Notes: generated by a model not told the origin, from the sequence alone. Shown: positions 44,985-55,023, counted from the stretch's first letter. The stretch is 64,000 bases of DNA from Uliginosibacterium aquaticum (GCF_012972705.2 NZ_JABCSC020000001.1:930001-994000); one strand, 5' to 3'. Translations and numbers: made by a program.

Positions 44985-47900
44985 ATGCTTGAGCCGACCG
45001 GCACCCCTCCTGATTCGCTGTGCACGCGTGCCCGCTCCCGTTGGCAGGCCTGGCTGCGTCTGCCCCTGATGTTGCCTAAGCTGTTGCGCACGCTGCTGCT
45101 GCTGACCTTCTTCGTGCTCGGCGTGGCCCTGCTCTTGCTGCGCTATCTTGGCGCGCCGCAGATTGCCGCGCACCGCGTGGAGATCGAACAGGCGCTGAGC
45201 CAGGCCCTCGGCTTGCCGGTGCGCATCGAGCAGCTCGATGCAAACTGGGATGGCCTGCGCCCGGAGCTCGCCATCCGCAATGTGCAGGTGCTGGACAAGG
45301 CCGGTCGCCCGGCGCTGGAATTGCCGGCGGTGAATGCCGCGGTGGCCTGGTCCTCCCTGTGGCATTTTGGCCTGCGTCTGCATCGCCTCGAGATCATCCG
45401 CCCGGAGTTGGCCGTGCGTCGCGAGGCCGATGGCCGTCTGTTCGTGGCCGGTTTGGCGGTGAGTACCGGTGGCGAGGGTTCCGGCGCGGCAGATTTCGTG
45501 TTGCAGCAGGATCAGATCCTGATCCGCGATGCACGCCTGACCTGGGCCGATGCCCAGCGCTCGGCCCCACCGCTGACCCTGGACAAGGTCAGTCTGCGCC
45601 TCGAAAACAGCGGCCGGCGTCACCGTTTCGCACTGCAGGCGAGCCCGCCTGCGGCCTATTCGGCCAATCTGGATCTGCGTGGCGATCTGCGCGGGCGCAG
45701 TTTCGCTGAGCTCGAAGACTGGCGCGGCACTGTTTACACCTCGCTCGACGAGGCGGATCTGGCGGTCTGGCAGCAATGGGTGGATTACCCGCTGGGTCTG
45801 ACCCGTGGACGCGGTGGGTTACGTGCCTGGGCCAGCTTCGATGCCCTCCAGCTCACCGGCCTGACGGCCGATGTGGCGCTGGCCGAGGTGTCGCTGCGCT
45901 TCGGCAAGGATATTCCGCAGTTGGACCTGCATGCGCTGCAGGGGCGGGTGCGCCTGAGCCGCCGTGACGGAGGTATCGATCTGGCGGCCGAGCGCCTCAG
46001 CCTCGCCGCACAGGACGGCCTGCAGGTGGGCCCAACCACGCTGAGTCTGCGTTATGTGCCGGCCCGGGCCGGGCGCGAAGCGCGCGGCGAATTTGCCACC
46101 AGCGCCCAGGATGTGAAGGTGCTGGCCCAGCTCGCAAGCTTCCTCCCACTGCCCGAGGAGCAGCGCCGCCAACTGGTGCTGGCCGACCCTTCCGGGCGCA
46201 TCGAAGATGTGAAACTCAGCTGGGAGGGGAGTGCGGCCAAACCGGTCGAGCATTTCACCCTGGCCGCCCGTTTTGCTGATCTGCACCTCCATCCAGTGGG
46301 GCATATTCCTGGCTTCAAGGGGCTTTCGGGCCAGCTCAGCGGCAGCGAGCGCAGTGGTGAGTTCCGCCTCGGTTTCAAGCAGGGCGGCCTCTATCTGCCG
46401 CACATCATGCATGAACCCTTCATGGTGCTGGATCAGGCCGAACTCAAGGGGCGCTGGGGCTATGAGCCGGCGCCGCAGGACAAGGTCCAGCGTCTCACCG
46501 TGCGGCTGGACCGGCTGCAGGCCAGCAATCCGGATGTGCAGGCCGAGGCCTCCGGTTACTGGCAGGCGCGGGCCAGCGGGCCGGGCTATCTGGATGTCCG
46601 CGCGCGCGCGCCGGCGGCCAGGCTCGATGCGGTGTGGCGCTACATTCCGGCGGTGGCGCCGGTGCAGGCCGTGGATTGGCTGCGCAGCTATCTGCAGGGT
46701 GGGCGCGGTGAGAACCTGGCCTTCCAGCTCACGGGTGAGCTGAACCAGTTCCCCTTCAATCACGCGCCCGGCGTGTTCAAGCTCGAAGCCGGCCTGCGCG
46801 ACGCGCTGATCAGCGAGTTCTACTCCGGCTGGCCCGGTATGAATGCCTTGCAAGGCAGCTTCATGCTTGATCGCCAGCGCATGACCATCCGGGCCGATAG
46901 CGGCCGCTACGGCGCAGCCACCGCGCGCGGCGTGAAGGTCGAGATTCCGGACCTGATGGACCAGGGCAAGCAGGTGCTTACCGTTGATGGCAAGGCCAGC
47001 GGCCCCAACCCTGATTTCCTGCGCTACGTGAATGGCAGCCACCTGCTGGCCAATCTGGTTGGCAGTTTCACGCGCAATGTGCGTGCCAGCGGTAATGGAG
47101 AACTCAATCTGCGCATTGAAATCCCGCTGCATGAATCCATCCACACCCGGGTGCGCGGCGATTACCGTTTCCAGGCGCCGAGCCTGCAACTGATCCCGGC
47201 CTTGCCTGAATTCACCGAAGCCAGCGCCACGCTGGGCTTCACCGAGAAGGGTATCAGCCTGCCGGTGGCAGGGGCCATGTTCCTGGGGCGGCGTGTGCGC
47301 GCCACCGGCGTGACCGAAGCGGACGGCAACCTGCGCTTCGATGCCCAGGGCAGCATGACTGCGAGTGGGCTGGACCAACTGGTGCGCAACCCGGCCTGGC
47401 GTCACCTTGGGGGTGAAACTCCAGTGGCCCTGGTGATCCGGGTGCGCCACGGCCTGCTTGATCTGAGTGCGGACACCAGCCTGATCGGCATCAGCTCCAG
47501 CTTGCCGGCGCCCTTTGCCAAACCCGCCAGCGAGGCCTGGCCGCTGAACTTTTCCCTGCGTCAGGAAAAGCGCGAGACCTTGGGCGGGCAAAACCAGATC
47601 TGGCGTGTGCGCCTCGACAAGCGTCTCGATGTGGCCTGGAGCGAGCGCTGCGGTGATACGCCTTGCCAGTTCACCTCGGGCGCGCTGGCCGTTGGCGAAA
47701 CCGCCACGCTGCCGATGCAGGGCTGGCGTTTTTCCGGTGTGGCGCCTCAGGTGGACGTCAATCCCTGGATCCCGGTGGTCGATGAATTCATGACGGGCTT
47801 TGCCTCGGGCAGCGGTGGTCAGCCCCAGGTCGCGGCGGCTTTCCGGGTGGGCGAGCTGCGCGTGGGGGGCTATCGCTTCCGAGACCAGCAGGGCAAAGCC

Positions 47901-48959
47901 TTGCGTCGTGGCAATGACTGGAGCCTGCAGCTCGACGGGCCGGACATGGCCGGCGAGCTGAGCTGGGGCGAGTTGGGTGCCGGCAATCTGCGTGCCCGTC
48001 TCAAGCGCCTGAACCTGCAGCACCCGGGCGGCGCTGCCGAGATTGCCAGCGTGGTGGATGTAGCCGAGTCCGCCAGTGGTCGCCAGTTGCCGGCGCTGGA
48101 TGTGGAGGCCGAGCACTTCAGCACCCGCAACATCGATTTCGGCCAGCTCAAACTGCGTGCGGTGAATGATGGCCAGCTCTGGAAGCTCGAGCAGGTCAGC
48201 CTCAAGACGCCGGATCTCGAATTCACCGGCAGCGGTCACTGGCAGCGTGTCGGCCTGAAGCCGGGCACCCATCTGGACTTCAGCCTGCATAGCGAGGATG
48301 CCGGCGCGATGCTCGCGCGCCTGGGCTTCGCCGGCATGGTCGATAAGGGCACGGTCGACTTCGAAGGCAAGGCGGAATGGCGTGGCGCGCCTACTGCGAT
48401 CGACTACCCGAGCCTGGCCGGCAGCCTCAAGCTCGAGGCCCGCAAGGGCCGCTTCCGCCAGATGGACCCCGGCGCCGGCCGCCTGCTCGGGATCATGAGC
48501 CTGCAGTCCCTGCCGCGCCGCCTGACCCTCGATTTCAGCGACATCTATGCCCAGGGCTTCGCCTTCGACCGCATCAGCGGCGAGATGAGCGTGGCCGCCG
48601 GCGTGCTGCATACCAACGATCTCGAAGTGCGCGGCCCGGCGGCACGCGTCTTCATCACCGGCAATACCGATCTGGGCCGCGAGCAGCACGATCTGCAGGT
48701 GATGGTGCAGCCGACCCTGTCGGAAACGGTGGCCGTGGGAGGCGCCCTGGCGGTGGGCGTGTTCAACCCGCTGATTGGCGCGGCCACCTATGTGGCGCAG
48801 AAGATCCTGCTGGACCCGGTCGAGAAAATGTTCAGCTACGAATACCAGGTGCGTGGCCCGTGGGCCGAGCCCCGGGTCGACAAGATCAGTACCCTGAAGG
48901 CTGCCGTGCAATCCGGTGTCCAGTCCGGAGTTTCATCCGTCGAGGAGGGAGAGAAATGA
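44985..48959 (+). CDS. yhdP: YhdP-family AsmA-like envelope protein
   Basis: Very long protein (1324 aa) with one N-terminal membrane helix (~residues 33-54) and a periplasmic body of beta-rich AsmA/DUF3971-type repeats, closed by an AsmA-like C-terminal part (HLDFSLHSEDAGAMLARLGF ... FDRISGEMSVAAGVLHTNDLEVRGPAARV). Related YhdP proteins bridge inner and outer membrane and help move phospholipids. ATG 44985 is the only early start. Its stop overlaps the nit start (ATGA). Confidence 0.93.
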   Translation: MLEPTGTPPDSLCTRARSRWQAWLRLPLMLPKLLRTLLLLTFFVLGVALLLLRYLGAPQIAAHRVEIEQALSQALGLPVRIEQLDANWDGLRPELAIRNVQVLDKAGRPALELPAVNAAVAWSSLWHFGLRLHRLEIIRPELAVRREADGRLFVAGLAVSTGGEGSGAADFVLQQDQILIRDARLTWADAQRSAPPLTLDKVSLRLENSGRRHRFALQASPPAAYSANLDLRGDLRGRSFAELEDWRGTVYTSLDEADLAVWQQWVDYPLGLTRGRGGLRAWASFDALQLTGLTADVALAEVSLRFGKDIPQLDLHALQGRVRLSRRDGGIDLAAERLSLAAQDGLQVGPTTLSLRYVPARAGREARGEFATSAQDVKVLAQLASFLPLPEEQRRQLVLADPSGRIEDVKLSWEGSAAKPVEHFTLAARFADLHLHPVGHIPGFKGLSGQLSGSERSGEFRLGFKQGGLYLPHIMHEPFMVLDQAELKGRWGYEPAPQDKVQRLTVRLDRLQASNPDVQAEASGYWQARASGPGYLDVRARAPAARLDAVWRYIPAVAPVQAVDWLRSYLQGGRGENLAFQLTGELNQFPFNHAPGVFKLEAGLRDALISEFYSGWPGMNALQGSFMLDRQRMTIRADSGRYGAATARGVKVEIPDLMDQGKQVLTVDGKASGPNPDFLRYVNGSHLLANLVGSFTRNVRASGNGELNLRIEIPLHESIHTRVRGDYRFQAPSLQLIPALPEFTEASATLGFTEKGISLPVAGAMFLGRRVRATGVTEADGNLRFDAQGSMTASGLDQLVRNPAWRHLGGETPVALVIRVRHGLLDLSADTSLIGISSSLPAPFAKPASEAWPLNFSLRQEKRETLGGQNQIWRVRLDKRLDVAWSERCGDTPCQFTSGALAVGETATLPMQGWRFSGVAPQVDVNPWIPVVDEFMTGFASGSGGQPQVAAAFRVGELRVGGYRFRDQQGKALRRGNDWSLQLDGPDMAGELSWGELGAGNLRARLKRLNLQHPGGAAEIASVVDVAESASGRQLPALDVEAEHFSTRNIDFGQLKLRAVNDGQLWKLEQVSLKTPDLEFTGSGHWQRVGLKPGTHLDFSLHSEDAGAMLARLGFAGMVDKGTVDFEGKAEWRGAPTAIDYPSLAGSLKLEARKGRFRQMDPGAGRLLGIMSLQSLPRRLTLDFSDIYAQGFAFDRISGEMSVAAGVLHTNDLEVRGPAARVFITGNTDLGREQHDLQVMVQPTLSETVAVGGALAVGVFNPLIGAATYVAQKILLDPVEKMFSYEYQVRGPWAEPRVDKISTLKAAVQSGVQSGVSSVEEGEK

Positions 48960-49804
48960 CGCCGTCCGCCATGCGTGTTGCCGCCGTGCAGATGATTTCC
49001 GGGCCGGACGTGGCCGCCAACCTGGCTGAGGCTGCCCGCCTGATCGCTGAGGCGGCTGCACAGGGGGCGCAGCTCGTGCTGCTGCCCGAGTATTTCCCGC
49101 TGATCCATGCTGATGAACAGGCCAAGATCGGCATCCGCGAAAACTTTGGCGAGGGGCCGATTCAGCGCTTCCTCGCGGCCGAAGCCAGGCGCCATTGCCT
49201 GTGGCTGATCGGTGGCACCTTGCCGCTGGCTGCGGCAGACCAGGCCCACGTGCTCAACAGCAGCCTGGTGTTCGACCCGCAGGGCGCGTGCGTGGCGCGT
49301 TACGACAAGATCCACCTCTTCGGCTTCACGCGTGGCGCCGAGCATTACGACGAATCCCGCACTATCGAAGCCGGCCGCGAGATCGTGAGCTTCGAAGCAC
49401 CCTGCGGCCGGGTCGGCCTCTCGGTGTGCTACGACCTGCGCTTCCCTGAACTTTATCGCCGCATGGGCAGTCCGAACCTCATCGTGGTGCCTGCCGCCTT
49501 CACCGAAACCACGGGACGGGCACACTGGGAAATCCTGCTCAGGGCAAGAGCCATCGAGAACCAGTGCTATGTGCTGGCCTCGGGGCAGGGTGGTGAGCAT
49601 CCTTCGGGCCGTCGCACCTTCGGCCACAGCATGCTGATCGATCCTTGGGGCGAGATAGTATCGACCCTCGCGAGCGGCCCCGGCGTGGTCGTGGGGGAGA
49701 TCGATCCCAAGCGTATCGCCGCCGTGCGCGAGAGCCTGCCGGCCCTGCAGCACCGCATTTTCAAAGAATCCGCCTCAACCGAACCTGGAACGCTTCCCGC
49801 ATGA
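48956..49804 (+). CDS. Nit1-type carbon-nitrogen hydrolase
   Basis: Nitrilase-superfamily amidase (282 aa), closest to the Nit1/deaminated-glutathione amidase group. Catalytic triad Glu45 (LLPEYF), Lys118 (RYDKIHLF) and Cys158 (SVCYDLRFPELYR). Substrate is inferred from family, not proved. ATG 48956 overlaps the yhdP stop and its own stop overlaps the tldD start, so the three genes are translationally coupled. Confidence 0.9.
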   Translation: MTPSAMRVAAVQMISGPDVAANLAEAARLIAEAAAQGAQLVLLPEYFPLIHADEQAKIGIRENFGEGPIQRFLAAEARRHCLWLIGGTLPLAAADQAHVLNSSLVFDPQGACVARYDKIHLFGFTRGAEHYDESRTIEAGREIVSFEAPCGRVGLSVCYDLRFPELYRRMGSPNLIVVPAAFTETTGRAHWEILLRARAIENQCYVLASGQGGEHPSGRRTFGHSMLIDPWGEIVSTLASGPGVVVGEIDPKRIAAVRESLPALQHRIFKESASTEPGTLPA

Positions 49805-51255
49805 GTCACCCCGCAGCAAACCCCGCGCTGGATATCGCCGCCGAACTCCTCCTCACGCCCTATGGCCTCACCACCGCCTCGCTCGATCGTAGCCTCGGCC
49901 AGATCCTGAGCCACGATGTGCAGTTCGCTGACCTCTACTTCCAGTACCAGCGTGCTGAGAGCTGGAGTCTCGAAGAGGGCATCGTCAAGGCTGGCAGTTT
50001 CAATATCGAGCAAGGAGTTGGAGTACGCGCCATCGCTGGCGACAAGACCGCCTTCGCCTATTCCGACGACATCAGCCTGGCCGCCCTTGGCGAGGCCGCC
50101 AAAACCGTGCGCGCCATCGGCGCTCAGGGCCAGAGCCGCAAGACCCGCGTGCGCTCGCCCGGCCTGCCAGCGCCGCTCTATGCCGCTGTCGATCCGCTGC
50201 CCTCGCTGCCGGACGCCGCCAAGATCGCGCTGCTCGAGCGCCTCGAACAATATGCCCGTGCCGAAGATCCGCGCGTCGTGCAGGCCATGGCCTACCTCGC
50301 CTCGAGCTGGGACGTGGTGCTGGTTGCCCGCAGCGACGGCCACCTGGCGGCTGACGTGCGCCCGCTGGTGCGCCTGTCGCTGACGGTGATCCTCGAGGAT
50401 GGCGGCCGCCGCGAGCAAGGTTCCTCCGGCGGCGGTGGCCGCAGCGACTACGCGCTCTTCGACGACGCTGTGCTGCGCGATTACGCCCGCCGCGCGGTGC
50501 ATCAGGCCAGCGTGAATCTCTCCGCCAAGCCCGCCCCGGCCGGCAGCATGACCGTAGTGCTGGGCTCTGGCTGGCCCGGCATCCTGCTTCACGAGGCTAT
50601 CGGCCACGGTCTTGAGGGCGACTTCAACCGCAAGGGCAGCTCCGCCTTCGCCGGCCGCATCGGCCAGCGTGTCGCCGCCAAGGGCGTCACCGTAGTCGAT
50701 GACGGCACCCTCACTGGGCGCCGCGGCTCGCTGACGGTGGACGACGAAGGCAATCCCACCCGCTGCACCACCCTGATCGAAGACGGCATCCTCGTCGGCT
50801 ACATGCAGGACATGCACAACGCAGGCCTGATGGGCGTTGCACCCACCGGCAACGGCCGCCGCGAATCCTTCGCCCACCTGCCGATGCCGCGCATGACCAA
50901 CACCCTGATGCAGGCCGGCGACAAGGATCCGGCCGAGATCATCGCATCGGTCAAGAAGGGCCTCTACGCGGCCAACTTCGGGGGAGGTCAGGTCGACATC
51001 ACCAGCGGCAAATTCGTGTTCTCCACTGCCGAAGCCTACCTGATCGAAAACGGCAAGATCACCCAGCCAGTGAAGGGGGCGACGCTGATCGGCAACGGCC
51101 CGGACGCGCTGACCCGCGTTTCCATGATCGGCAATGATCTGGCGCTGGACCCCGGCGTGGGCACCTGTGGTAAGGAAGGCCAGAGCGTGCCGGTCGGCGT
51201 CGGCCAGCCGACCTTGCGCATCGACGGCCTGACCGTGGGTGGCACCGGCGGCTGA
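49801..51255 (+). CDS. tldD: TldD metalloprotease subunit
   Basis: Cytoplasmic metalloprotease (484 aa) that acts with TldE/PmbA on unfolded peptides, e.g. microcin maturation and CcdA turnover. Zinc motif HEAIGH at His264-His268 (LLHEAIGHGLEGDF); C-terminal GIGNGPDALTRVSMIGNDLALDPGVGTCGKEGQ-type family sequence. No tldE/pmbA in the window. Ends 22 nt before a strong terminator. Confidence 0.96.
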   Translation: MSHPAANPALDIAAELLLTPYGLTTASLDRSLGQILSHDVQFADLYFQYQRAESWSLEEGIVKAGSFNIEQGVGVRAIAGDKTAFAYSDDISLAALGEAAKTVRAIGAQGQSRKTRVRSPGLPAPLYAAVDPLPSLPDAAKIALLERLEQYARAEDPRVVQAMAYLASSWDVVLVARSDGHLAADVRPLVRLSLTVILEDGGRREQGSSGGGGRSDYALFDDAVLRDYARRAVHQASVNLSAKPAPAGSMTVVLGSGWPGILLHEAIGHGLEGDFNRKGSSAFAGRIGQRVAAKGVTVVDDGTLTGRRGSLTVDDEGNPTRCTTLIEDGILVGYMQDMHNAGLMGVAPTGNGRRESFAHLPMPRMTNTLMQAGDKDPAEIIASVKKGLYAANFGGGQVDITSGKFVFSTAEAYLIENGKITQPVKGATLIGNGPDALTRVSMIGNDLALDPGVGTCGKEGQSVPVGVGQPTLRIDGLTVGGTGG

Positions 51256-51276
51256 GCGCCGGCGGTACTGCACAAG

Positions 51277-51308
51277 ACAAAGGCGCCGTGAGGCGCCTTT
51301 GTCTTTTT
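51277..51308 (+). terminator. Terminator of the yhdP-nit-tldD operon
   Basis: ACAAAGGCGCC (51277-51287) / GGCGCCTTTGT (51292-51302) with loop GTGA, then CTTTTT. Confidence 0.9.
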
Positions 51309-51364
51309 GGGCAGCAATTGATCCGGAGCGGGTGGTCGGGGAACTAAAAAGCGGGTGCTCAGGC

Positions 51365-51506
51365 GTAGGGCGGGTTAGGCGAAGCTGTAACCCGCGCATG
51401 ACGGCACACCTTCAACCGCCCCACACATAACCGCCCCGCGACACAACAACCATCATTCCAGATCGGACGGTTTGTCCGTGCAGGTCATTTCATTGACCCG
51501 CCCTAC
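51365..51506. repeat. Intergenic element with 11-bp terminal inverted repeats
   Basis: GTAGGGCGGGT (51365-51375) and ACCCGCCCTAC (51496-51506) bound ~142 bp in the 349-bp gap after tldD. GTAGGGCGGGTTAG and TAACCCGC pieces inside (51365-51378 and 51388-51395) recall widespread betaproteobacterial repeats. Rest of the gap, to 51604, shows nothing clear. Confidence 0.45.
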
Positions 51507-51604
51507 CTGGTTCAGTCAGCCCAACCCGCTCCGGAGGTCAAACGCAGGAAACCGGAGGCCGTTGGCCCCAGGCTGAATGAGTGCTTGCTTGCATTAAGGA
51601 ACCA

Positions 51605-52759
51605 TCAAGCGGCAGGCTGTGTTGCCTCAACGAGTGGAAACCAGCCTTTCGCCACCTGAATAACGCCCCACAACTTGTCGGGGATCGTCAGTTGCGGCAC
51701 GCGCTCGGAATCGAGCGCCGTGGCAATCTCTGTATCCCTGCCTTCGCTTGCGAGTTCGACCCAGGTCGGATTCATCACCAGGCCCTGCCCGATGGCGACC
51801 AACTTCAGGCCTGTCGTTAATGCTTTTTCGGCGTCCTCGGGCGTCCGGATAAGACCTGCCGCAATTAAAGGAATACGGTCAGCGACGTGCTCAACGATCA
51901 GCTCGGCAGTGGTTCGCTCGCCGGTGTGGTCGGCGGGTCTGGCATTCGGAATGTCAAAGAGCGATGCATGAAGGTAATCGACGCCCGCCTCGATCAGCCG
52001 GTCAATCAGCACGTAGCTATCGCTAATACGTAGCGCTCCTTCGCCGGGTTCCTCCGGTGAGATGCGGTAGCCCAGCAGGAAAGGCCGCTTGGCGTGTTCT
52101 GCGATGACCCGCTGAGCCTCGCGCACCACGGCCATAGGGAAGCGCATGCGGTTTTCGAGCGAGCCACCCCATTCATCCTCGCGCTGGTTGAACATGGGCG
52201 AGAAGAAGTTCTGGATGAGGAAGCCATGAGCGCCATGTAGCTCGATGCCATCGAAACCCGCCTCAATGGCGCGACGTGTCGTTTCGCCGAACGCCTTGAT
52301 GATCTTTTCGATTTCTTCCCCGCTCAGCGCATGACTGGTCACTTCGGCGCTATTGAACGGGCTGGGCGGCACCTTGAGGGCACTGGCACTGGCAACGCGA
52401 CCATCCGGCACGAGGTGTGGCAAGGCTTTGTTGCCGGCGTGGAAAATCTGCAAGATGGCCGGCGCACCGCCGCTCTTGGCCGCTTCCGCGAGGCGACGCA
52501 GGCTGGGAATATAGCGATCATCATCGCTGGCGAACTCGTCCGTGAAGCCGATACCGTCCGGAGTCACGTGCGTGCAACCTGTCACCACCATGCCGACTCC
52601 GTTTACACGAGCGCGATAGTAGGCCACTTCCTGGTCGGAGATGCTGCCGTCCGGGTTCGCCGACCATGTCGTCATCGGTGCCATCACGGCGCGGTTGCGC
52701 AAGGTGAGTCCGTTTTTGAAAGTTAATGGCTGGAACAGCCTCGATCTGGTTGGGGTCAT
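51605..52759 (-). CDS. Old yellow enzyme family NADH:flavin oxidoreductase
   Basis: FMN ene-reductase of 384 aa, TIM-barrel, likely cytoplasmic. Early segment LFQPLTFKNGLTLRNRAVMAPM, the catalytic/substrate pair region FDGIELHGAHGFLIQNFFSP, then NQREDEWGGSLENRMRFP. Such enzymes reduce activated alkenes, nitro esters or quinones; the substrate is unknown. ATG 52759 removes an unrelated upstream extension. Divergent from an AraC-family gene that likely controls it. Confidence 0.88.
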   Translation of the reverse strand: MTPTRSRLFQPLTFKNGLTLRNRAVMAPMTTWSANPDGSISDQEVAYYRARVNGVGMVVTGCTHVTPDGIGFTDEFASDDDRYIPSLRRLAEAAKSGGAPAILQIFHAGNKALPHLVPDGRVASASALKVPPSPFNSAEVTSHALSGEEIEKIIKAFGETTRRAIEAGFDGIELHGAHGFLIQNFFSPMFNQREDEWGGSLENRMRFPMAVVREAQRVIAEHAKRPFLLGYRISPEEPGEGALRISDSYVLIDRLIEAGVDYLHASLFDIPNARPADHTGERTTAELIVEHVADRIPLIAAGLIRTPEDAEKALTTGLKLVAIGQGLVMNPTWVELASEGRDTEIATALDSERVPQLTIPDKLWGVIQVAKGWFPLVEATQPAA

Positions 52760-52980
52760 TTGAATTGAATCTCCACGGTTGAAACGGGAGCTCCGCAGCG
52801 AGTTGCGCTCCCATGGCAAGCAGTGTGTCCCTAAGCACCTGGGGCGCGTTTGCCAAAACCGTCGCACTTCTTGCCTGAAATGATGAGATTCGATCGATGA
52901 CCGGGTTGGTCTGAGTTTGGCAATGCTAAGCTTCAACCACAAAACCTGAAGGCAAAGCCTTGACTACACGGAGACGTCCA

Positions 52981-53904
52981 ATGGCCATTGAAGCAAGGCC
53001 TGACATCGGAGAGCTTGTCAGTCTGGTTGGCGAGACTGCACAAACTGATGGAGATTACGACACGCCGATTCCCGCGCTGAAACTCCGTCGCTGCAGTTCA
53101 ACCACCGATCCGAAGCCTTGCATCTATGGCTTGGGTCTTGTACTGATCGTGCAAGGCAGCAAGCGGATCACTCAGGGCGACGAGATCTTCGACTACGGGG
53201 CCGGACAATCTCTTATAACGACCGTGGATATGCCCGTGGTGGCGTATGTCACGCGTGCCAGCACCGCAGAGCCTTTTCTCGGGATTTGGTTGGAGCTCGA
53301 TGCTCGCCTTATCGCCCAGACGGCGGCGGAGATGGAGTTTGCGAGCCCGCTCCAGGCTTCGACGACGCGAGGAATATCCCTCGTAGCACTGGATCCAGGC
53401 TTGCAGGATGCGCTGACTCGGCTGCTCCGCCTGCTCGCCGAACCGTCGCTGATTCCTCTCCTCGCACCCCTGATCCAGCAGGAGATCGTCGTTCGCCTGC
53501 TGCATGGGGGGCATGGCCCCAACTTGCGCCGTCTCGTTGCGATAGGCTCGCCGAGCCAGCAAATTGCCAAGGTGGTCACATGGCTGAAACAGCACTACAC
53601 AGAGAACGTGCTGATAGATGACCTTGCGGCCAAAGCTCATATGAGCCCTTCAACTTTTAGGCAGCATTTTCGTGCCGTAGTTGGCGTGAGCCCCTTGCAG
53701 TACCTGAAGAACCTGCGCCTCCTCGATGCCCGGCAACTGATGCTCAATGAAAATCTGGATGCGGGCAGTGCGGCGACGCGTGTCGGGTACGAGAGCGCAT
53801 CCCAGTTCAGCCGGGAGTACAGCCGATTATTCGGAGATCCGCCGAATCGAGATATCAAGCGGATGCGGGAATCCACCTGGGCAAGAGATGGAAACAGCCA
53901 TTAA
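52981..53904 (+). CDS. AraC-family regulator (AraC_N type)
   Basis: Activator of 307 aa. N-terminal AraC_N domain (residues ~20-200; SSTTDPKPCIYGLGLVLIVQGSKRI) and C-terminal two-HTH domain (AHMSPSTFRQHFRAVVGVSPLQYLKNLRLLDARQLM, GYESASQFSREYSRLFGDPP). GGAG 8 nt upstream favours ATG 52981 over TTG 52960. Divergent from the old yellow enzyme, 221 nt away, so it probably regulates it; inducer unknown. Confidence 0.88.
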   Translation: MAIEARPDIGELVSLVGETAQTDGDYDTPIPALKLRRCSSTTDPKPCIYGLGLVLIVQGSKRITQGDEIFDYGAGQSLITTVDMPVVAYVTRASTAEPFLGIWLELDARLIAQTAAEMEFASPLQASTTRGISLVALDPGLQDALTRLLRLLAEPSLIPLLAPLIQQEIVVRLLHGGHGPNLRRLVAIGSPSQQIAKVVTWLKQHYTENVLIDDLAAKAHMSPSTFRQHFRAVVGVSPLQYLKNLRLLDARQLMLNENLDAGSAATRVGYESASQFSREYSRLFGDPPNRDIKRMRESTWARDGNSH

Positions 53905-53989
53905 GAGCGGTCATCTAAGCCTGACCGTCCCTGTGCCTGTCCGAACCTCGGCATCAGGAGATCGGCCAGAGCAGGGGCTAATCATTCCC

Positions 53990-54898
53990 CTACAGCCTGG
54001 CCGATGGAGTGGCCCCGTTGAAAGCCGGGATCCTTGAAAACGCGTCAGCGATGAAGTCCATGAATGCGATGGCCCGGGTCGGCAGAAGCCGGTTGGCAAC
54101 ATAAACGATCTGAACAGGGACGGCCGGCGCGGAATGTCCCGTCAGGATGTACTTCAGGCGGCCGCTCTTCAAGCCTTCGTCGAACAGCCATGCCGGCCCA
54201 TGCCCAACCCCCAGACCAGCGGTGACCGCTGCACTGACAGCATCTGGCGAGTTCACTCTCAGCCTGCCGGAAACCGGAATTTCGGCGTCGCGGAAGCGCC
54301 ATGTCGCGCCCGACGCCAGCAAGGTGTAGATCACGCAGTCGTGCTCGCGCAGATCATCTGGTGTCTGCGGAACCCCGCGTTTGGCGAGGTAATCCTCACT
54401 GGCCACGAAGACGCGCTCGTACGAGCCGATGCGCCGGGCGCGGAGTGCGCTGTCTTCCAGTTGTCCGATGCGAATGGCGAGTTCTGTCCCCTCATTGACG
54501 AGGTCCACGTAGCGATCGTTGATCTGGAGATCCAGTGTCAGTCTGGGATAGCGTTCCAGGAATTCCGGCACGTATGGCAACACGAAGGCATGGGCAAGCG
54601 CGGTGGGGCAGGCCACACGCAAGAACCCTGATGGGTCGGCATTGCTTCTGAATGAGGACTCGGACTCCTCCACCGCGTCAAGGATTCGCCGGATGTCGGC
54701 GTAGTAGCGTTCGCCCTCCGGCGTCAGAGACAGCTTGCGTGTGGATCGGTGCAGCAGTCGCGTTTGCAAGTGGTCTTCCAGCGCTGCCACGTAGCGACTG
54801 ACGTTGGGTTGCCCCAGGCCCAGATCGCGTCCTGCCGCAGAAAAACTGCCCGTCTCCACGGCGCGCGCGAAGCAGGTCATCAAGAGAAATCGGTCCAC
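53990..54898 (-). CDS. LysR-family transcriptional regulator
   Basis: Regulator of 302 aa. N-terminal winged HTH (CFARAVETGSFSAAGRDLGLGQPNVSRYVAALEDHL) and periplasmic-binding-fold effector domain. GTG 54898 (GGAGG four nt upstream) is chosen because it gives the usual LysR length and because a perfect dyad operator at 54911-54931 would fall inside the gene if either upstream ATG (54919, 54928) were used. Divergent from the SDR gene, likely its regulator. Confidence 0.9.
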   Translation of the reverse strand: MDRFLLMTCFARAVETGSFSAAGRDLGLGQPNVSRYVAALEDHLQTRLLHRSTRKLSLTPEGERYYADIRRILDAVEESESSFRSNADPSGFLRVACPTALAHAFVLPYVPEFLERYPRLTLDLQINDRYVDLVNEGTELAIRIGQLEDSALRARRIGSYERVFVASEDYLAKRGVPQTPDDLREHDCVIYTLLASGATWRFRDAEIPVSGRLRVNSPDAVSAAVTAGLGVGHGPAWLFDEGLKSGRLKYILTGHSAPAVPVQIVYVANRLLPTRAIAFMDFIADAFSRIPAFNGATPSARL

Positions 54899-54910
54899 GC
54901 AGCCTCCATA

Positions 54911-54931
54911 TTCATGCATTGAACGCATGAA
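54911..54931. promoter_or_regulatory. LysR-type operator
   Basis: TTCATGC-ATTGAAC-GCATGAA, a perfect 7-bp dyad containing the T-N11-A LysR box (T54915, A54927), 13 bp upstream of the LysR GTG and in the LysR/SDR intergenic region. Confidence 0.65.
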
Positions 54932-55023
54932 ATATATTCAACGACGCTATCTTATCGAGATTAATGCATAAGCGCACAGTTCTCCCTGCCGACCACGGTG
55001 GTCGTTACTGAATGGAGAACACA

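Noticed and set aside
45819-48911. 1030-aa open frame on the minus strand
   Set aside because: Lies wholly antisense to yhdP; composition (His/Gln/Ala/Arg-rich, no domains) is that of a high-GC shadow frame.
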